DNA of 64,000 nt from Thermoanaerobacter ethanolicus JW 200 (GTDB lineage Bacteria; Bacillota; Thermoanaerobacteria; Thermoanaerobacterales; Thermoanaerobacteraceae). The DNA lies in the NCBI RefSeq assembly GCF_003722315.1, contig NZ_CP033580.1, forward strand, positions 1,859,001 through 1,923,000, written 5' to 3'. Below, piece by piece: positions 8,735 to 18,350 of the stretch. The translations under genes were made by a program, and so were the position numbers. Each line of letters begins with the position of its first letter. The first letter of the stretch is position 1. The notes beneath the pieces are model-generated. The model saw only the letters and a program-made list of their open reading frames with translations, had not been told where the DNA came from and made no database searches.

Positions 8735-9968
8735 TTTTTATTCCCAGAAGATATCTTCTTACAATGTCTAAAGCATGTAGTACTGTCCTTGTCCTTATTT
8801 TACTTCTATCACCACTTAACATTAGTTTTTTTACATAGACTTTTTCATTGGTAGCAAAACCCACATACACTAATCCTACGGGCTTTTCAGGTGTTCCACC
8901 TGTAGGTCCTGCAATTCCAGTAGTAGACAAACCAAAATCAGCATTGGCCAATTTTCTTATATTTTCTGCCATTTCTTTTGCTGTCTCATGGCTTACTGCT
9001 CCATAAGACTCTAAAGTAGATTTTCTAACCCCTAAGATATTTTCTTTAGCTTCATTGCTGTAAGAAACAACACCTAAATTAAAGACTTTTGAAGCCCCTG
9101 ATACATCTGTTATCTTTTTTGCCAATAAACCACCTGTACAAGATTCAGAGACAGCAAGAGTTAATTTGTTTTTCTGTAGTAATTTTATCACGACTTCTTC
9201 CATTTCTTCCTCATCTACAGCGTATATATAGTCACCTATGATACCTCTAATCCTTGATTCCATATCCTCAATCATTTCTAAAATTTCTTTGTCATCATGT
9301 CCTTTTGCAGTTATTCTCAAAGTTACGTATCCATCACCTACTAAAGGAGCAACAGTAGGATTAGAATTAAACAAAAGAGGTTTTACCATTTCCTCTACTT
9401 TTGATTCACCTAAGCCAAATATTTTGATTACTCGAGACTTTATAGTTTCATTAGTTTTGCTTTTAAGATAAGGATATACAGATTCCTCAAACATCGGAAT
9501 TAGCTCAGAAGGTGGACCAGGCAAAATTATGATGATTTTGTTATCTTTTTCTATTATACAGCCAGGAGCTGTTCCATTTTTATTTGGCAAGATTTTTGCA
9601 CCTTCTGGGAAAAAGGCTTGTTTGAAGTTGTTCATGGTAGGTGTTTGTCCTATTTTTTCAAAAAATCTTATTATCTCTTCTTTTGCTTCTATGTTTTCTA
9701 CAAGAGGAAGACCTAAAAAAGAAGCCACTGTCTCTTTTGTAATGTCATCAACAGTAGGGCCTAATCCACCTGTTGTTATTATAAGGTCAGAGCGGTTAAA
9801 AGCGATATTTAAACATTCTTTTAATCTTTCTTCGTTATCTCCAACGTTAGTATGGAAATATATATCTATACCTAAAAGAGCCAATTTTTCAGATAAATAT
9901 TTGGCGTTAGTATTTAAAATTTGTCCTAATAAAAGCTCTGTGCCAACAGAAATAATTTCTCCTCTCAA
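8727..9968 (-). CDS. cinA: CinA family protein (NMN amidohydrolase / ADP-ribose pyrophosphatase type)
   Basis: A two-domain protein of 413 residues. The N-terminal half is a MoaB/MogA-like domain (EIISVGTELLLGQILNTN at 4-21, TTGGLGPTVDD), known as COG1058 with ADP-ribose pyrophosphatase activity. The C-terminal half is the PncC domain (SESCTGGLLA near 270, TTGIAGPTGGTPEKPVGLVY), which deamidates NMN for NAD salvage. In Bacillus and Streptococcus cinA lies beside recA, as here, and is linked to competence. Translation starts at TTG 9968, with AGAGGTG seven bases upstream. It is the last gene of the ftsK-rimO-pgsA-cinA run. Confidence 0.93.
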   Translation of the reverse strand: MRGEIISVGTELLLGQILNTNAKYLSEKLALLGIDIYFHTNVGDNEERLKECLNIAFNRSDLIITTGGLGPTVDDITKETVASFLGLPLVENIEAKEEIIRFFEKIGQTPTMNNFKQAFFPEGAKILPNKNGTAPGCIIEKDNKIIIILPGPPSELIPMFEESVYPYLKSKTNETIKSRVIKIFGLGESKVEEMVKPLLFNSNPTVAPLVGDGYVTLRITAKGHDDKEILEMIEDMESRIRGIIGDYIYAVDEEEMEEVVIKLLQKNKLTLAVSESCTGGLLAKKITDVSGASKVFNLGVVSYSNEAKENILGVRKSTLESYGAVSHETAKEMAENIRKLANADFGLSTTGIAGPTGGTPEKPVGLVYVGFATNEKVYVKKLMLSGDRSKIRTRTVLHALDIVRRYLLGIKID

Positions 9969-9981
9969 TTAAAACACCTCT

Positions 9982-10518
9982 TTAATCTTTGAATAAATTT
10001 TTAGATTTTATAATATAATCTACACCCGAATAAATTGTCAAAATTAAAGCTATATACACCATTATAGTGTCGAAAGGAAAATTTATAAGGCTAAAAGGGT
10101 AATTATTAAGCATCAGTGCAATTACTGCTATCATTTGAAAAGTAGTTTTGTATTTACCGTAATTGCTGGCAGCAATGACAATTCCCTTATCAGCAGCAAC
10201 TGTCCTAATACCTGTTATTAAAAATTCCCTTGCTAATATAACTACTACAATCCAACTTTGAATGCGTCCCATTTGCACTAAGGCTATTAGAGCAGAAGAA
10301 ACCATTATTTTGTCTACCAGTGGGTCCATAAATTTCCCAAAATTAGTTATTTGATTAAACTTTCTTGCCACATATCCATCAAATTTGTCGGTCAATGCTG
10401 CAAGTAAAAATATTCCTGCAGCTATAAAATCGTTGTAGGGACCTCTGACAAGCATAAAAAACATAAAAATAGGTATTAAAAAAAGTCTTAACATTGTAAG
10501 TTTGTTTGCTAAATTCAT
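9982..10518 (-). CDS. pgsA: CDP-diacylglycerol-glycerol-3-phosphate 3-phosphatidyltransferase
   Basis: This membrane enzyme makes phosphatidylglycerolphosphate from CDP-diacylglycerol and glycerol 3-phosphate. The CDP-alcohol phosphotransferase motif D-G-x2-A-R-x8-G-x3-D-x3-D is complete (D47, G48, A51, R52, G61, D65, D69). Hydrophobic stretches at about 9-24, 32-42, 74-87, 95-105, 122-138 and 150-165 fit the usual six helices. The length of 178 residues is typical. Its ATG overlaps the rimO stop by one base (TAATG), so the two are translationally linked, and cinA follows after 13 bases. Confidence 0.95.
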   Translation of the reverse strand: MNLANKLTMLRLFLIPIFMFFMLVRGPYNDFIAAGIFLLAALTDKFDGYVARKFNQITNFGKFMDPLVDKIMVSSALIALVQMGRIQSWIVVVILAREFLITGIRTVAADKGIVIAASNYGKYKTTFQMIAVIALMLNNYPFSLINFPFDTIMVYIALILTIYSGVDYIIKSKNLFKD

Positions 10519-11828
10519 TAATATTCCCCCACCAAATCGTACTCATAGGCATCTGTTATAGTTGCTACCACAAAATCTCCAGCTTTGAGTTTTTTGTTGC
10601 TTTTTACATAAACAACACCATCAATCTCAGGGGCATCCATATAACTTCTGCCATAATATATTCCATCTTCAAAGCCTTCAATTAGTACCTCTAACTGCTT
10701 CCCCACTTTTGAAAGATTATGCTGATAAGAAATTTCTTTTTGTATCTCCATCAACTCTTGTTGTCTTTTAATTTTGACACTCTTTTTAATTTGAGGCTTC
10801 ATATAATACGATTTAGTTCCCTCTTCTCGAGAATATGTGAAAACTCCTACTCTCTCAAATCTTTTTTCTTTTATGAACTGTTTTAAATCCTCAAATTCTT
10901 CTTCTGTCTCTCCAGGGAAGCCTACCATAAAAGTAGTGCGTATTACCATGTTTGGAATGCTACGCAATCTACTTATAACCTCTTCTATTTTTTGTCTATT
11001 AGTATTTCTATTCATTCTTTTTAGGACTTCATCATGAGAATGTTGTAGCGGAATATCAATATATTTTACTATTTTTTCATTGTTTTTTATCTCTTCAACA
11101 AGTTCTTCTGTTACACTATCAGGATATGCATAAAGTAACCTAATCCACTTTAAACCATCAATCTTAGAAATTTCTTTTAAAAGTTGGGGCAGCATAAATT
11201 TTTTATAAACGTCTACTCCATATTTTGTAGTGTCTTGAGCAATGAGTATAAGTTCTTTTGCACCTTTTTTGACGAGTTCCTCGGCTTCTCTAAGTATGTC
11301 CTCCATTTTGCGACTTCTGTATCTTCCTCTAATCTTTGGAATTATGCAAAAAGAACAAGCATTGCTGCAACCTTCTGCAATTTTTAAATAGGCGTAATAA
11401 TTTGGCGTAGTTAAAATGCGCTGTATTCCTTCATCATTTAGTAAATTAGCGTGTCCATATTCTAAAACAGTTTTTCCTTTTTCTATTTCTTCTATTACTT
11501 CTGCAATTTTGGGGAAATCTCCAGTGCCAATTACTGCATCTAATTCGGGAAGTTCTTTTAATAATTCTTTATTATATCTTTCAGACAAGCAACCAGTTGC
11601 AATAAGGTATTTTAGCCTGCGGTTTTTGAGTTTTCCCATCTCAATGATGTACTCTATCGACTCTCTTTTTGCATCTTCTATAAAGCCACAAGTATTTATA
11701 ATGAGTATGTCAGCTTTATTTTTATCATTTACTATGTTATAACCTTTTTCTTTTAAAATTGCTAACATTTTTTCCGAATCAACTGTGTTTTTGGGACATC
11801 CAAGGGATATAATTCCTACATTTTTCAT
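10518..11828 (-). CDS. rimO: Ribosomal protein S12 methylthiotransferase RimO
   Basis: A radical-SAM enzyme that adds a methylthio group to the conserved aspartate of ribosomal protein S12. It has the UPF0004 N-terminal domain ([13 protein letters not shown], then [14 protein letters not shown], and ATGCLSERY, which supply one cluster's cysteines), the radical-SAM CSNACSFC motif near residue 152, and a C-terminal TRAM domain. The [10 protein letters not shown] start and the [16 protein letters not shown] segment favour RimO over the tRNA enzyme MiaB. Two ATGs are possible; I choose 11828 because AAGGA is seven bases away but touches the first ATG (11834). It lies between ftsK and pgsA, as in many Firmicutes. 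Confidence 0.93.
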
Positions 11829-11846
11829 CTGCATTTCCTTTCTATT

Positions 11847-13973
11847 TTAAGATTCTTCTAATATTTTTTTTATTTCTTCTTTTGATAGAAGAATTTGCCT
11901 TGGCTTAGAACCATCATAACCGCTTATAATACCTTTTTGCTCTAATTGATCTATAATTCGGGCAGCTCTCGCGTACCCAATTCTTAATCTTCTTTGTAAC
12001 ATTGAAATAGAAGCTTGCCCTGTTTCTAAAATTACAGAAATAGCATCTTCTAATAACTCATCCTCTTGTTGTTCAAAAATTTTTCCATTTGTCTTTTCCT
12101 CAATTTCTATTTCTTCGTACTGAGGCTTAGAATGATTTTTTAAGAAATTTACTACAGCTTCTACTTCTTCTTCAGAGATAAAAGCTCCTTGAATTCGCAT
12201 AGGTTTTGCTGCTCCTATAGGGTTAAAAAGCATATCGCCTTTTCCTAAAAGTTTTTCTGCACCTGTCATATCCAAGATTGTTCTTGAGTCAATTTGAGAA
12301 GATACAGCAAAAGAAATCCTTGAAGGGATGTTGGCTTTAATAACTCCCGTTATTACATCAACAGAGGGTCTTTGGGTAGCAATGACCAAATGAATGCCAG
12401 CAGCTCTTGCCATTTGAGCTAACCTAAATATATATTCTTCTACTTCTGCAGGAGAGACCATCATTAAGTCAGAAAGCTCATCAATTATGATTACAATTTT
12501 ATATAAGCTGTTTTCTTTGTATTTTTCGTTATAGCTGTCTATATCTCTAACTCCATATTGGGCAAATAAATTATAACGCTTAGTCATTTCTTGTACTGCC
12601 CAATTTAAGACACCGGCTGCCTTTTTAGGGTCTGTGACAACCGGAGTTAAGAGATGAGGAATGCCGTTGTAAATATTAAGTTCTACTACTTTTGGATCTA
12701 TCAATATCATTTTCACCTGTTGTGGAGGGGCTTTGTATAACAAACTCACTATAAGAGAATTTATGCAAACACTTTTACCAGAACCTGTCGCACCTGCAAT
12801 GAGCAAATGAGGCATTTTAGATAAATCTGCTATGACAATATTACCAGCGATATCCTTTCCTAAACCAATTGCTAAGCCTGATTTAAAATTTCTAAACTTT
12901 TTGCTATCTATTACTTCTCTCAAATATACTGGAGCTATTTTATCATTTGGGACTTCTATTCCAATAGCAGATTTACCAGGAATCGGCGCTTCTATTCTCA
13001 CAGAAGGCGCAGCTAGACTTAAAGCAATGTCATCTGTTAGACTCACAATTCTGCTAACTTTGACTCCTGCACTAGGTTGCAATTCAAAACGAGTAATTGC
13101 AGGCCCCTTTGTCACTTGGATAACTTTTGCATCAACTCCGAAGTTTTTAAGGGTGTCTTCTATTTTTTTTACTTTCTCTATTAACACTTCATTTTTTATT
13201 TTTGGTGGGGGAATTGCCTCTTTTAAAAGGGTTATAGGAGGAGGAAGATACTCGCTTTCTATAACCTCTTCTTTATCTTTTGTACCTTTTTCATAGATTT
13301 TTCTTTCTTCTTCTACTTGTTCAATTATATCGATTGTTCTATTTTTTTCTGTTATATTTTCTTCAATTAAAGGTGTGAAATCCTCCTGAGAAGTAGAGGT
13401 AGAAATTACTTCCTTCTCATGGTCTGTTTTTTTTATCTTTTTTTTACGTTGTTTAAACTTCTGATAGGAAGATTCCATCAGGTTTACGATAGATACATTT
13501 GTAATAAGCACTATAAAAATTGCCAAAGAAGAAAACAATAATATATAGCTTCCTGTGATACCCAAAAGTTTTACTAGAAAATATACCAGTAAGGCAGCAA
13601 CAACTCCTCCACCCATATTGTTTATACCATTAGTGTAAGCAGCTAAAATATAATTTTTTAATCCTTCATTAGAAGGGAAATAATACAAATGATCTAAACT
13701 TATGAGGGTTAGAAAAAGTCCAAAAAGTGCTGCAGCTTTATGTAATTTTATAAAATCTCGATTATTAAAAAGAAACATCAACGCAAATACTAAAAGTAAA
13801 GCAGATACAACATAAGAACCTATCCCAAAAGAACCCTTTAAAAAAATTCCTATGTTTTTACCTATAGCACCAGTTGTATCTGTATAAAGGCTTAAAAAAG
13901 AAATAAGTGTAAAAGCCAAAAATATAATTCCAATGATTTCGTTTTTGAGAGACTTTTGTTTTTTATCAATCAT
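11847..13973 (-). CDS. ftsK: DNA translocase FtsK/SpoIIIE
   Basis: A hexameric, membrane-anchored DNA pump that moves chromosome ends across closing or sporulation septa. Four to five N-terminal transmembrane helices cover about residues 13-165. A charged linker (about 170-250) leads to the motor with Walker A GATGSGKS near residue 394, and a winged-helix gamma domain (SISMLQRRLRIGYARAARIID) ends the protein. ATG 13973 is five bases from AGGTGG; the GTG three codons earlier is part of that site. The length of 708 residues fits SpoIIIE (787) and short FtsKs. SpoIIIE is the likely role in a spore former. It has its own promoter behind the ylzJ terminator. Confidence 0.94.
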   Translation of the reverse strand: MIDKKQKSLKNEIIGIIFLAFTLISFLSLYTDTTGAIGKNIGIFLKGSFGIGSYVVSALLLVFALMFLFNNRDFIKLHKAAALFGLFLTLISLDHLYYFPSNEGLKNYILAAYTNGINNMGGGVVAALLVYFLVKLLGITGSYILLFSSLAIFIVLITNVSIVNLMESSYQKFKQRKKKIKKTDHEKEVISTSTSQEDFTPLIEENITEKNRTIDIIEQVEEERKIYEKGTKDKEEVIESEYLPPPITLLKEAIPPPKIKNEVLIEKVKKIEDTLKNFGVDAKVIQVTKGPAITRFELQPSAGVKVSRIVSLTDDIALSLAAPSVRIEAPIPGKSAIGIEVPNDKIAPVYLREVIDSKKFRNFKSGLAIGLGKDIAGNIVIADLSKMPHLLIAGATGSGKSVCINSLIVSLLYKAPPQQVKMILIDPKVVELNIYNGIPHLLTPVVTDPKKAAGVLNWAVQEMTKRYNLFAQYGVRDIDSYNEKYKENSLYKIVIIIDELSDLMMVSPAEVEEYIFRLAQMARAAGIHLVIATQRPSVDVITGVIKANIPSRISFAVSSQIDSRTILDMTGAEKLLGKGDMLFNPIGAAKPMRIQGAFISEEEVEAVVNFLKNHSKPQYEEIEIEEKTNGKIFEQQEDELLEDAISVILETGQASISMLQRRLRIGYARAARIIDQLEQKGIISGYDGSKPRQILLSKEEIKKILEES

Positions 13974-14006
13974 ATATACCACCTGTTTATAATTTCTTCT
14001 ATAAAA

Positions 14007-14035
14007 ATTTTAGTATTAATTATGTAAAATAGCAA
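14007..14035 (-). promoter_or_regulatory. Sigma-A promoter of ftsK-rimO-pgsA-cinA
   Basis: TTGCTA (14035-14030), a 17-base spacer and TAAAAT (14012-14007) on the minus strand, directly after the U-run of the upstream terminator. Confidence 0.6.
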
Positions 14036-14073
14036 CAAAAAAATAGATGTGCTAATTTTTTAAACACATCTAT
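14036..14073 (-). terminator. Terminator after tepA-ylzJ
   Basis: A 9-bp stem (14043-14051 with 14065-14073) and a run of six U residues on the minus strand (14042-14037). It lies 18 bases after the ylzJ stop. Confidence 0.85.
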
Positions 14074-14091
14074 TATAACACAAAAATTTTT

Positions 14092-14301
14092 CTAATAAAT
14101 ACTTATCATGCTTCCTGGAGTATATTTTGCGTCTAGGTAATCAAAAGGATTAGTAGAATACATTCTTTGAATTATATAATTTCCATTTGAGAGTTTTTCT
14201 ACTACTAACTGTTTATTCCCCATCTTTAGTTCTATATAATTGGTGGGTATATCTTCTCTTTTTTCAAAAATTAATTCATAGGGAATTATTGTATATAACA
14301 T
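14092..14301 (-). CDS. ylzJ: YlzJ-like protein
   Basis: A 69-residue protein of the YlzJ-like family, whose biochemical role is unknown. It starts [17 protein letters not shown] and carries the conserved NYIIQRMYSTNPFDYLDAKYTPG segment. There is no signal peptide, membrane helix or metal motif. Its ATG overlaps the tepA stop (TAATG), with GGTG upstream, so it is translated with tepA. In Bacillus subtilis ylzJ also sits between tepA and spoIIIE, and that position supports the assignment. A strong terminator follows. Confidence 0.85.
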   Translation of the reverse strand: MLYTIIPYELIFEKREDIPTNYIELKMGNKQLVVEKLSNGNYIIQRMYSTNPFDYLDAKYTPGSMISIY

Positions 14302-15017
14302 TATTCTTCACCTTTCTTTTTTTCTCTTTCTTCTATCATATTGTGTAACCTCTTTAAAGCTTCTTTGATACCCCCTATTTCGTCAATCAAACCGTAATCT
14401 ACTGCTTCTTTTCCAACTAAGATTGTTCCTATGTCGTTGGCTAATTCTCCAGTTTTAAGCATAAGCTTCATAAAAGTATCTCTTTTTATTTTTGAATTTC
14501 GCACAATAAACTCTACTATTCTATCTTGCATTTTGTTGAAATAATCAAAAGTTTGGGGAACTCCTACTATTAATCCTGTCATTCTGATAGGGTGTATTGT
14601 CATGGTAGCACTTGGCACTATGTAAGAATAATTTGCTGAAACTGCTAAAGGCACCCCGATACTGTGACCTCCACCTAATACTATAGATACAGTAGGCTTA
14701 GAAAGGCTTGCTATCATTTCTGCAATAGCAAGACCTGCTTCCACATCTCCTCCTACAGTATTTAATAAAATCAAAACTCCTTTTATATTAGGGTTTTCTT
14801 CTATTGCTACCAATTGTGGTATTATGTGTTCATATTTTGTGGTTTTGTTTTGTGGAGGCAGTATCATGTGGCCTTCAATTTGCCCTATTATAGTAAGACA
14901 ATGAATATTGCTTTCAAAATTAGGTACGTTTGTCTGGCCTAAATTTTTTAAATTCTCCTGAACATGTGGTAAAGTCTGAGGTTGTTCTGTTTCTTCATTT
15001 TTTAAAAAATTGCTCAT
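14301..15017 (-). CDS. tepA: ClpP-fold serine protease TepA (YmfB family)
   Basis: A ClpP-like protein of 238 residues. [11 protein letters not shown] near residue 110 holds the nucleophile serine position and MTIHPIRM near 137 the histidine, as in ClpP; the [14 protein letters not shown] insert is typical of the TepA/YmfB branch. Bacillus TepA was described as helping protein translocation and degrading spore small acid-soluble proteins in mutants; its natural substrates are unclear. I choose ATG 15017, ten bases after AGGAG; a longer frame to 15059 would run into the dapG terminator. The terminator ends only 27 bases before the start, so expression probably needs readthrough or an unseen promoter. 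Confidence 0.88.
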   Translation of the reverse strand: MSNFLKNEETEQPQTLPHVQENLKNLGQTNVPNFESNIHCLTIIGQIEGHMILPPQNKTTKYEHIIPQLVAIEENPNIKGVLILLNTVGGDVEAGLAIAEMIASLSKPTVSIVLGGGHSIGVPLAVSANYSYIVPSATMTIHPIRMTGLIVGVPQTFDYFNKMQDRIVEFIVRNSKIKRDTFMKLMLKTGELANDIGTILVGKEAVDYGLIDEIGGIKEALKRLHNMIEEREKKKGEE

Positions 15018-15043
15018 CTTTATCACGCTCCTAATAATTAGTA

Positions 15044-15070
15044 TAAAAAAAAAGCGCAATAGTATGCGCT
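15044..15070 (-). terminator. Terminator after dapG
   Basis: A 6-bp G/C-rich stem (15053-15058 with 15065-15070), a six-base loop and nine U residues on the minus strand. It lies between the dapG stop and the tepA ribosome site. Confidence 0.85.
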
Positions 15071-15076
15071 CCCCTT

Positions 15077-16273
15077 TTAAAGATTAAATTCGTCATGTAG
15101 AACTCTAACTGCTTCTTCAGCTTTATCTTGACTTACAAGGCAAGAAATAGTATTATGAGAGTCAGCTGTTTGATAAATTTCTATATTATGCCTTGATAAT
15201 GCCTTTATTACTCTTGCCATTACTCCTGGAACGCCTCTTATTCTATTACCAATTATAGAGACTTTTGAGCAATTAGTTCTGTAGGAATATTTTATATTGT
15301 TTTCTTCAAGAAGTTTTTGTAACTTTTTAAAATCCATCTCTGATATTGTAAAAACTTGTTTTTCAGGAAAAATATTAATAAGGTCAATGCTTATTTTTTC
15401 TTCTGCAATTTTTTCGAATATACTTTCTGTATTTTCACTGTTTTCTAGCACGATTTGAACTCTATGGTCCATATTGGCAATTCCAGTGACTAATTTGTCT
15501 ATATCGTAAATATTATCGTAAGCCTCATTATATTGAGTTATAATGGTACCTGGACTGTCTGACATGGTATTTTTTATAACAAGGGGTATATTACCTCTCA
15601 TTGCTATTTCTACCGCTCTAGGATGTACTACCTTTGCTCCTTGTTCTGCAAATTGGAATACTTCATTATAACTTATTTTTTTCAAAATATGAGCTTTTGA
15701 AACAATGCGAGGATCTGCTGTCATTATTCCATCTACATCTGTATATATTTCTACCGCGGAAGCTTTTAGAGCTTCACCTAAAAGAGCAGCAGTTGTATCA
15801 CTGCCTCCTCGCCCTAACGTAGTTAAATCTCCTTCTTCTGTGATACCTTGAAAACCTGCTACTACAGGAATAATTCCCTCTTTTAAACTTTCTAAAAGTC
15901 TTGTTGGTTCTACTTTTATAATTTCCGCATTGCCAAAATTATCATCTGTTATAATGCCTGCTTGTCCTCCGGTAAATACTTTTGCTTTATAACCCTTCTT
16001 TGATAGGGTTGCAGCAAAAGTCACACTGGAGATTATTTCACCACAATTCATCAATAAATCTAATTCTCGTTTTGAAATATTGCTATCTATTGATTTAACC
16101 ATGTTTATTAGAGTGTCTGTGGCATAAGGATCTCCATTTCTTCCCATTGCAGAAACTACTACTACCACGCTAAAACCGTTTTTAACTGCCTCAATTACTT
16201 TTGATGTAGCCATTTCTCTTCTCTCAGGTGTTGATACAGAAGTTCCACCAAATTTTTGTACCAATATTTTCAC
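15077..16273 (-). CDS. dapG: Aspartokinase
   Basis: This enzyme phosphorylates aspartate, the first step to lysine, threonine, methionine and the cell-wall precursor diaminopimelate. The 398 residues show KFGGTSV at 7-13, the kinase core with [18 protein letters not shown], and two C-terminal ACT domains ([22 protein letters not shown]) for feedback control. Translation begins at GTG 16273. The neighbours ymxH, mlpA and tepA are those of Bacillus dapG, the diaminopimelate-sensitive isoform, so I use that symbol. The partners spoVFA, spoVFB, asd and dapA found there in Bacillus are absent. An ACT pair would respond to lysine or diaminopimelate; which one cannot be told. Confidence 0.92.
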   Translation of the reverse strand: MKILVQKFGGTSVSTPERREMATSKVIEAVKNGFSVVVVVSAMGRNGDPYATDTLINMVKSIDSNISKRELDLLMNCGEIISSVTFAATLSKKGYKAKVFTGGQAGIITDDNFGNAEIIKVEPTRLLESLKEGIIPVVAGFQGITEEGDLTTLGRGGSDTTAALLGEALKASAVEIYTDVDGIMTADPRIVSKAHILKKISYNEVFQFAEQGAKVVHPRAVEIAMRGNIPLVIKNTMSDSPGTIITQYNEAYDNIYDIDKLVTGIANMDHRVQIVLENSENTESIFEKIAEEKISIDLINIFPEKQVFTISEMDFKKLQKLLEENNIKYSYRTNCSKVSIIGNRIRGVPGVMARVIKALSRHNIEIYQTADSHNTISCLVSQDKAEEAVRVLHDEFNL

Positions 16274-16322
16274 GTTCTCATCCTTTCCTTTTGAAGGTAT
16301 CTAAGTTGAGACATTTTATATT

Positions 16323-16351
16323 ATTATACTTCATTAAAGTGATAAAGAAAA
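16323..16351 (-). promoter_or_regulatory. Possible promoter of dapG
   Basis: TATAAT (16328-16323) is perfect, but the hexamer 17 bases upstream (TTTTCT) is poor. It lies in the 87-base gap between ymxH and dapG. Confidence 0.35.
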
Positions 16352-16360
16352 GTAATATTT

Positions 16361-16612
16361 TTAATAAAACCGTCTTTTCTTTTCTTCGAATTCCACAATA
16401 AGCATATCGTCACCAATTTTTCTTATAGAGTCCCAACTTATTTCAATATAGTTTGTCTTTCCTCTAAATAAACCTTTTGATTCATATACTATTATTGAAT
16501 GAATCCTTCCTGTTTCTTCATCAATAACTAAATCTGAATCTTCTACTAATCCCCATCTTCTTCCATCCGTTAAATTTACAATTTCTTTATTTCCAAATTC
16601 GCTTAACCGCAT
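16361..16612 (-). CDS. ymxH: YlmC/YmxH family PRC-barrel sporulation protein
   Basis: An 83-residue PRC-barrel protein. It begins MRLSEFGNKEIVNLTDGRRWGLVEDSDL and contains INYIEISW-like barrel strands (KTNYIEISWDSIRKIGDDMLIV), the pattern of the YlmC/YmxH family (TIGR02888). No function is established; members are kept in spore formers and some are expressed in sporulation. It has an AGGAGGGG site, follows dut by 11 bases and precedes dapG, which is its Bacillus position between mlpA and the dpa-asd-dapG genes. Confidence 0.85.
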   Translation of the reverse strand: MRLSEFGNKEIVNLTDGRRWGLVEDSDLVIDEETGRIHSIIVYESKGLFRGKTNYIEISWDSIRKIGDDMLIVEFEEKKRRFY

Positions 16613-16623
16613 AGAACCCCTCC

Positions 16624-17070
16624 TTATATACCGGTATGGCCAAATCCTCCTTCATCTCTTTTAGTTTCTGAAAGGATTTCTGCCTCTACTATTGTTGGTC
16701 TTACTATTTGATTGATTACCATTTGAGCAATTCTTTGTCCCCTTGCGATTTTGACTGCTTCTTTTCCTAAATTGATGACTATCAATTTTATTTCTCCTCT
16801 GTAATCGGAATCAATTGTACCAGGAGTATTTAAAAGAGTTATTCCGTAGTTTAAAGCTAGGCCGCTTCTTGGCCTTATTTGGGCCTCAAAATTTGGAGGA
16901 AGTTCAATTTGTATACCTGTTGGAATTAGTTTTATTTCGCCAGGTTGTAATATGACTTCCTCTTTAACATTAGCATATAAATCCATGCCAGCGGCTCCTT
17001 CACTCATATAAGCAGGCAAAGGTAAGTCTTTAGCATCATCAGTTTTTTTAATCTTAAGTATTATGGACAT
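16624..17070 (-). CDS. dut: dUTP diphosphatase (trimeric type)
   Basis: This enzyme hydrolyses dUTP to dUMP, keeping uracil out of DNA and feeding dTMP synthesis. All five motifs of the homotrimeric family are present in 148 residues: AAGMDLYA (26-33), PRSGLA (67-72), [11 protein letters not shown] (84-94, with the catalytic aspartate), QRIAQMV (112-118) and GGFGHTG (141-147). The ATG lies inside the end of mlpA (17-base overlap), so it is translationally coupled. Bacillus lacks a dut gene at this place. Codon use does not look different from its neighbours. Confidence 0.96.
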
Positions 17071-18310
17071 TTTCTAACCACCCTTTATCTCTTTTGTTTA
17101 GTTTTCCAACCACGGCTATGCTCATGTCATCAGGATTTATAATTTTTTTAGCTAAGTCATTTATTTCCTCGTAAGTTAAGTTATCTATTGTTTGAAGTAT
17201 TTCCTCTACAGTATGCACTTTATTAAATAAAAGCATGGATTTTCCTATTGTGCTCATTCTACTGCTTATACTGTCTAAATCCATTAATACATTTATGCGA
17301 AGTTGCTCTTTAAATTTATCAATCTCTTCTTTTGCTAAACCTTTTGAATACACCTCTTCTATTTCTTGCAAAATTAAGTCATATACCTTTCTAAAATTAT
17401 TAGCGTTCATACTAGCAAAAATAGAAAAAACCCCAGCATGGTGATAGGTAGAAGGATAAGAATAAATCGAGTAAACCAATCCCTTATCTTCTCTTATTTT
17501 TTGAAATAGTCTTGAACTCATTCCTCCACCAAAAGCATTATTAATGACGGCTAATGCATATACTTTCCTTAAGTCATAAGTTATCCCAGGTAAACCAATA
17601 CATAAATTTACCTGTTCAAAATCTTTTTCATAAAAAGCTTTGTTTTTATGCCAAATTGGAGAAGTTAATTGAGAAATAACATTAGTTTTTTGAATTTTTG
17701 ATAAATATTTTTGCAGTATTTCATAGATATCATCGCCAAAATTTCCTGCTATAGAAATGACTATGTTATCTTTGTTATAATGGGCATTATAATAATTTAC
17801 AATTTGTTCTTTGTTTAGCTTTTTAATAGTAGAAAAAGTACCAAGTACAGGGAAAGACAAGGGATGTCCTTTCCATATTGTTTTTGCTAAAAGATTATAA
17901 GCTACGTCTTCAGGAGAATCTAATTCTGTCAATATTTCTTCAAAGATGACTTGCTTTTCCTTTTCTATGTCTTCTTCTTTAAAGGCAGGGTTAAATACCA
18001 TATCAAAAAGTATATCAAGACCTTGTTTTACGTGAGTATTTAAGACTTTTATATAAAAACAGGTACTTTCTTTTTCAGTAAAGCCGTTTAACTGTCCACC
18101 AATACTATCCATTTCTTCCGCAATTTGCTTTGCACTTCTTAGCTTAGAACCTTTAAAAACCATGTGTTCTATAAAATGAGATATTCCGTTTATAGCTTTA
18201 TGTTCGTACATAGAACCTGCTTTAATCCATATCCCTATGTATACAGAATATGCGTGAGGAATTTTACAAGTTACAACTTTTACTCCTTCAATAATCTTTT
18301 GTTCGTACAT
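17054..18310 (-). CDS. mlpA: M16 family zinc peptidase (MlpA/YmxG)
   Basis: A 418-residue M16B peptidase, related to mitochondrial processing peptidase. The inverted zinc motif HFIEH is at 45-49, with the third ligand glutamate in the following EKQVIFEEI segment, and the C-terminal half has the R/Y-containing [24 protein letters not shown] region. In Bacillus MlpA (YmxG) sits at the same place after pdaB-like ylxY and affects protease production; the natural substrate is unknown. The ATG has an AGGAGG site. Its end overlaps dut. Confidence 0.92.
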
Positions 18311-18350
18311 TTTATCCTCCTTTGCAAATTTAATTATTATTATAGCAAAT

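Noticed and set aside
11828-11834. First ATG of rimO as start
   Set aside because: It touches the ribosome site; the second ATG has proper seven-base spacing.
12832-13296. 154-residue plus-strand frame
   Set aside because: It lies inside ftsK on the opposite strand, with no site or domain.
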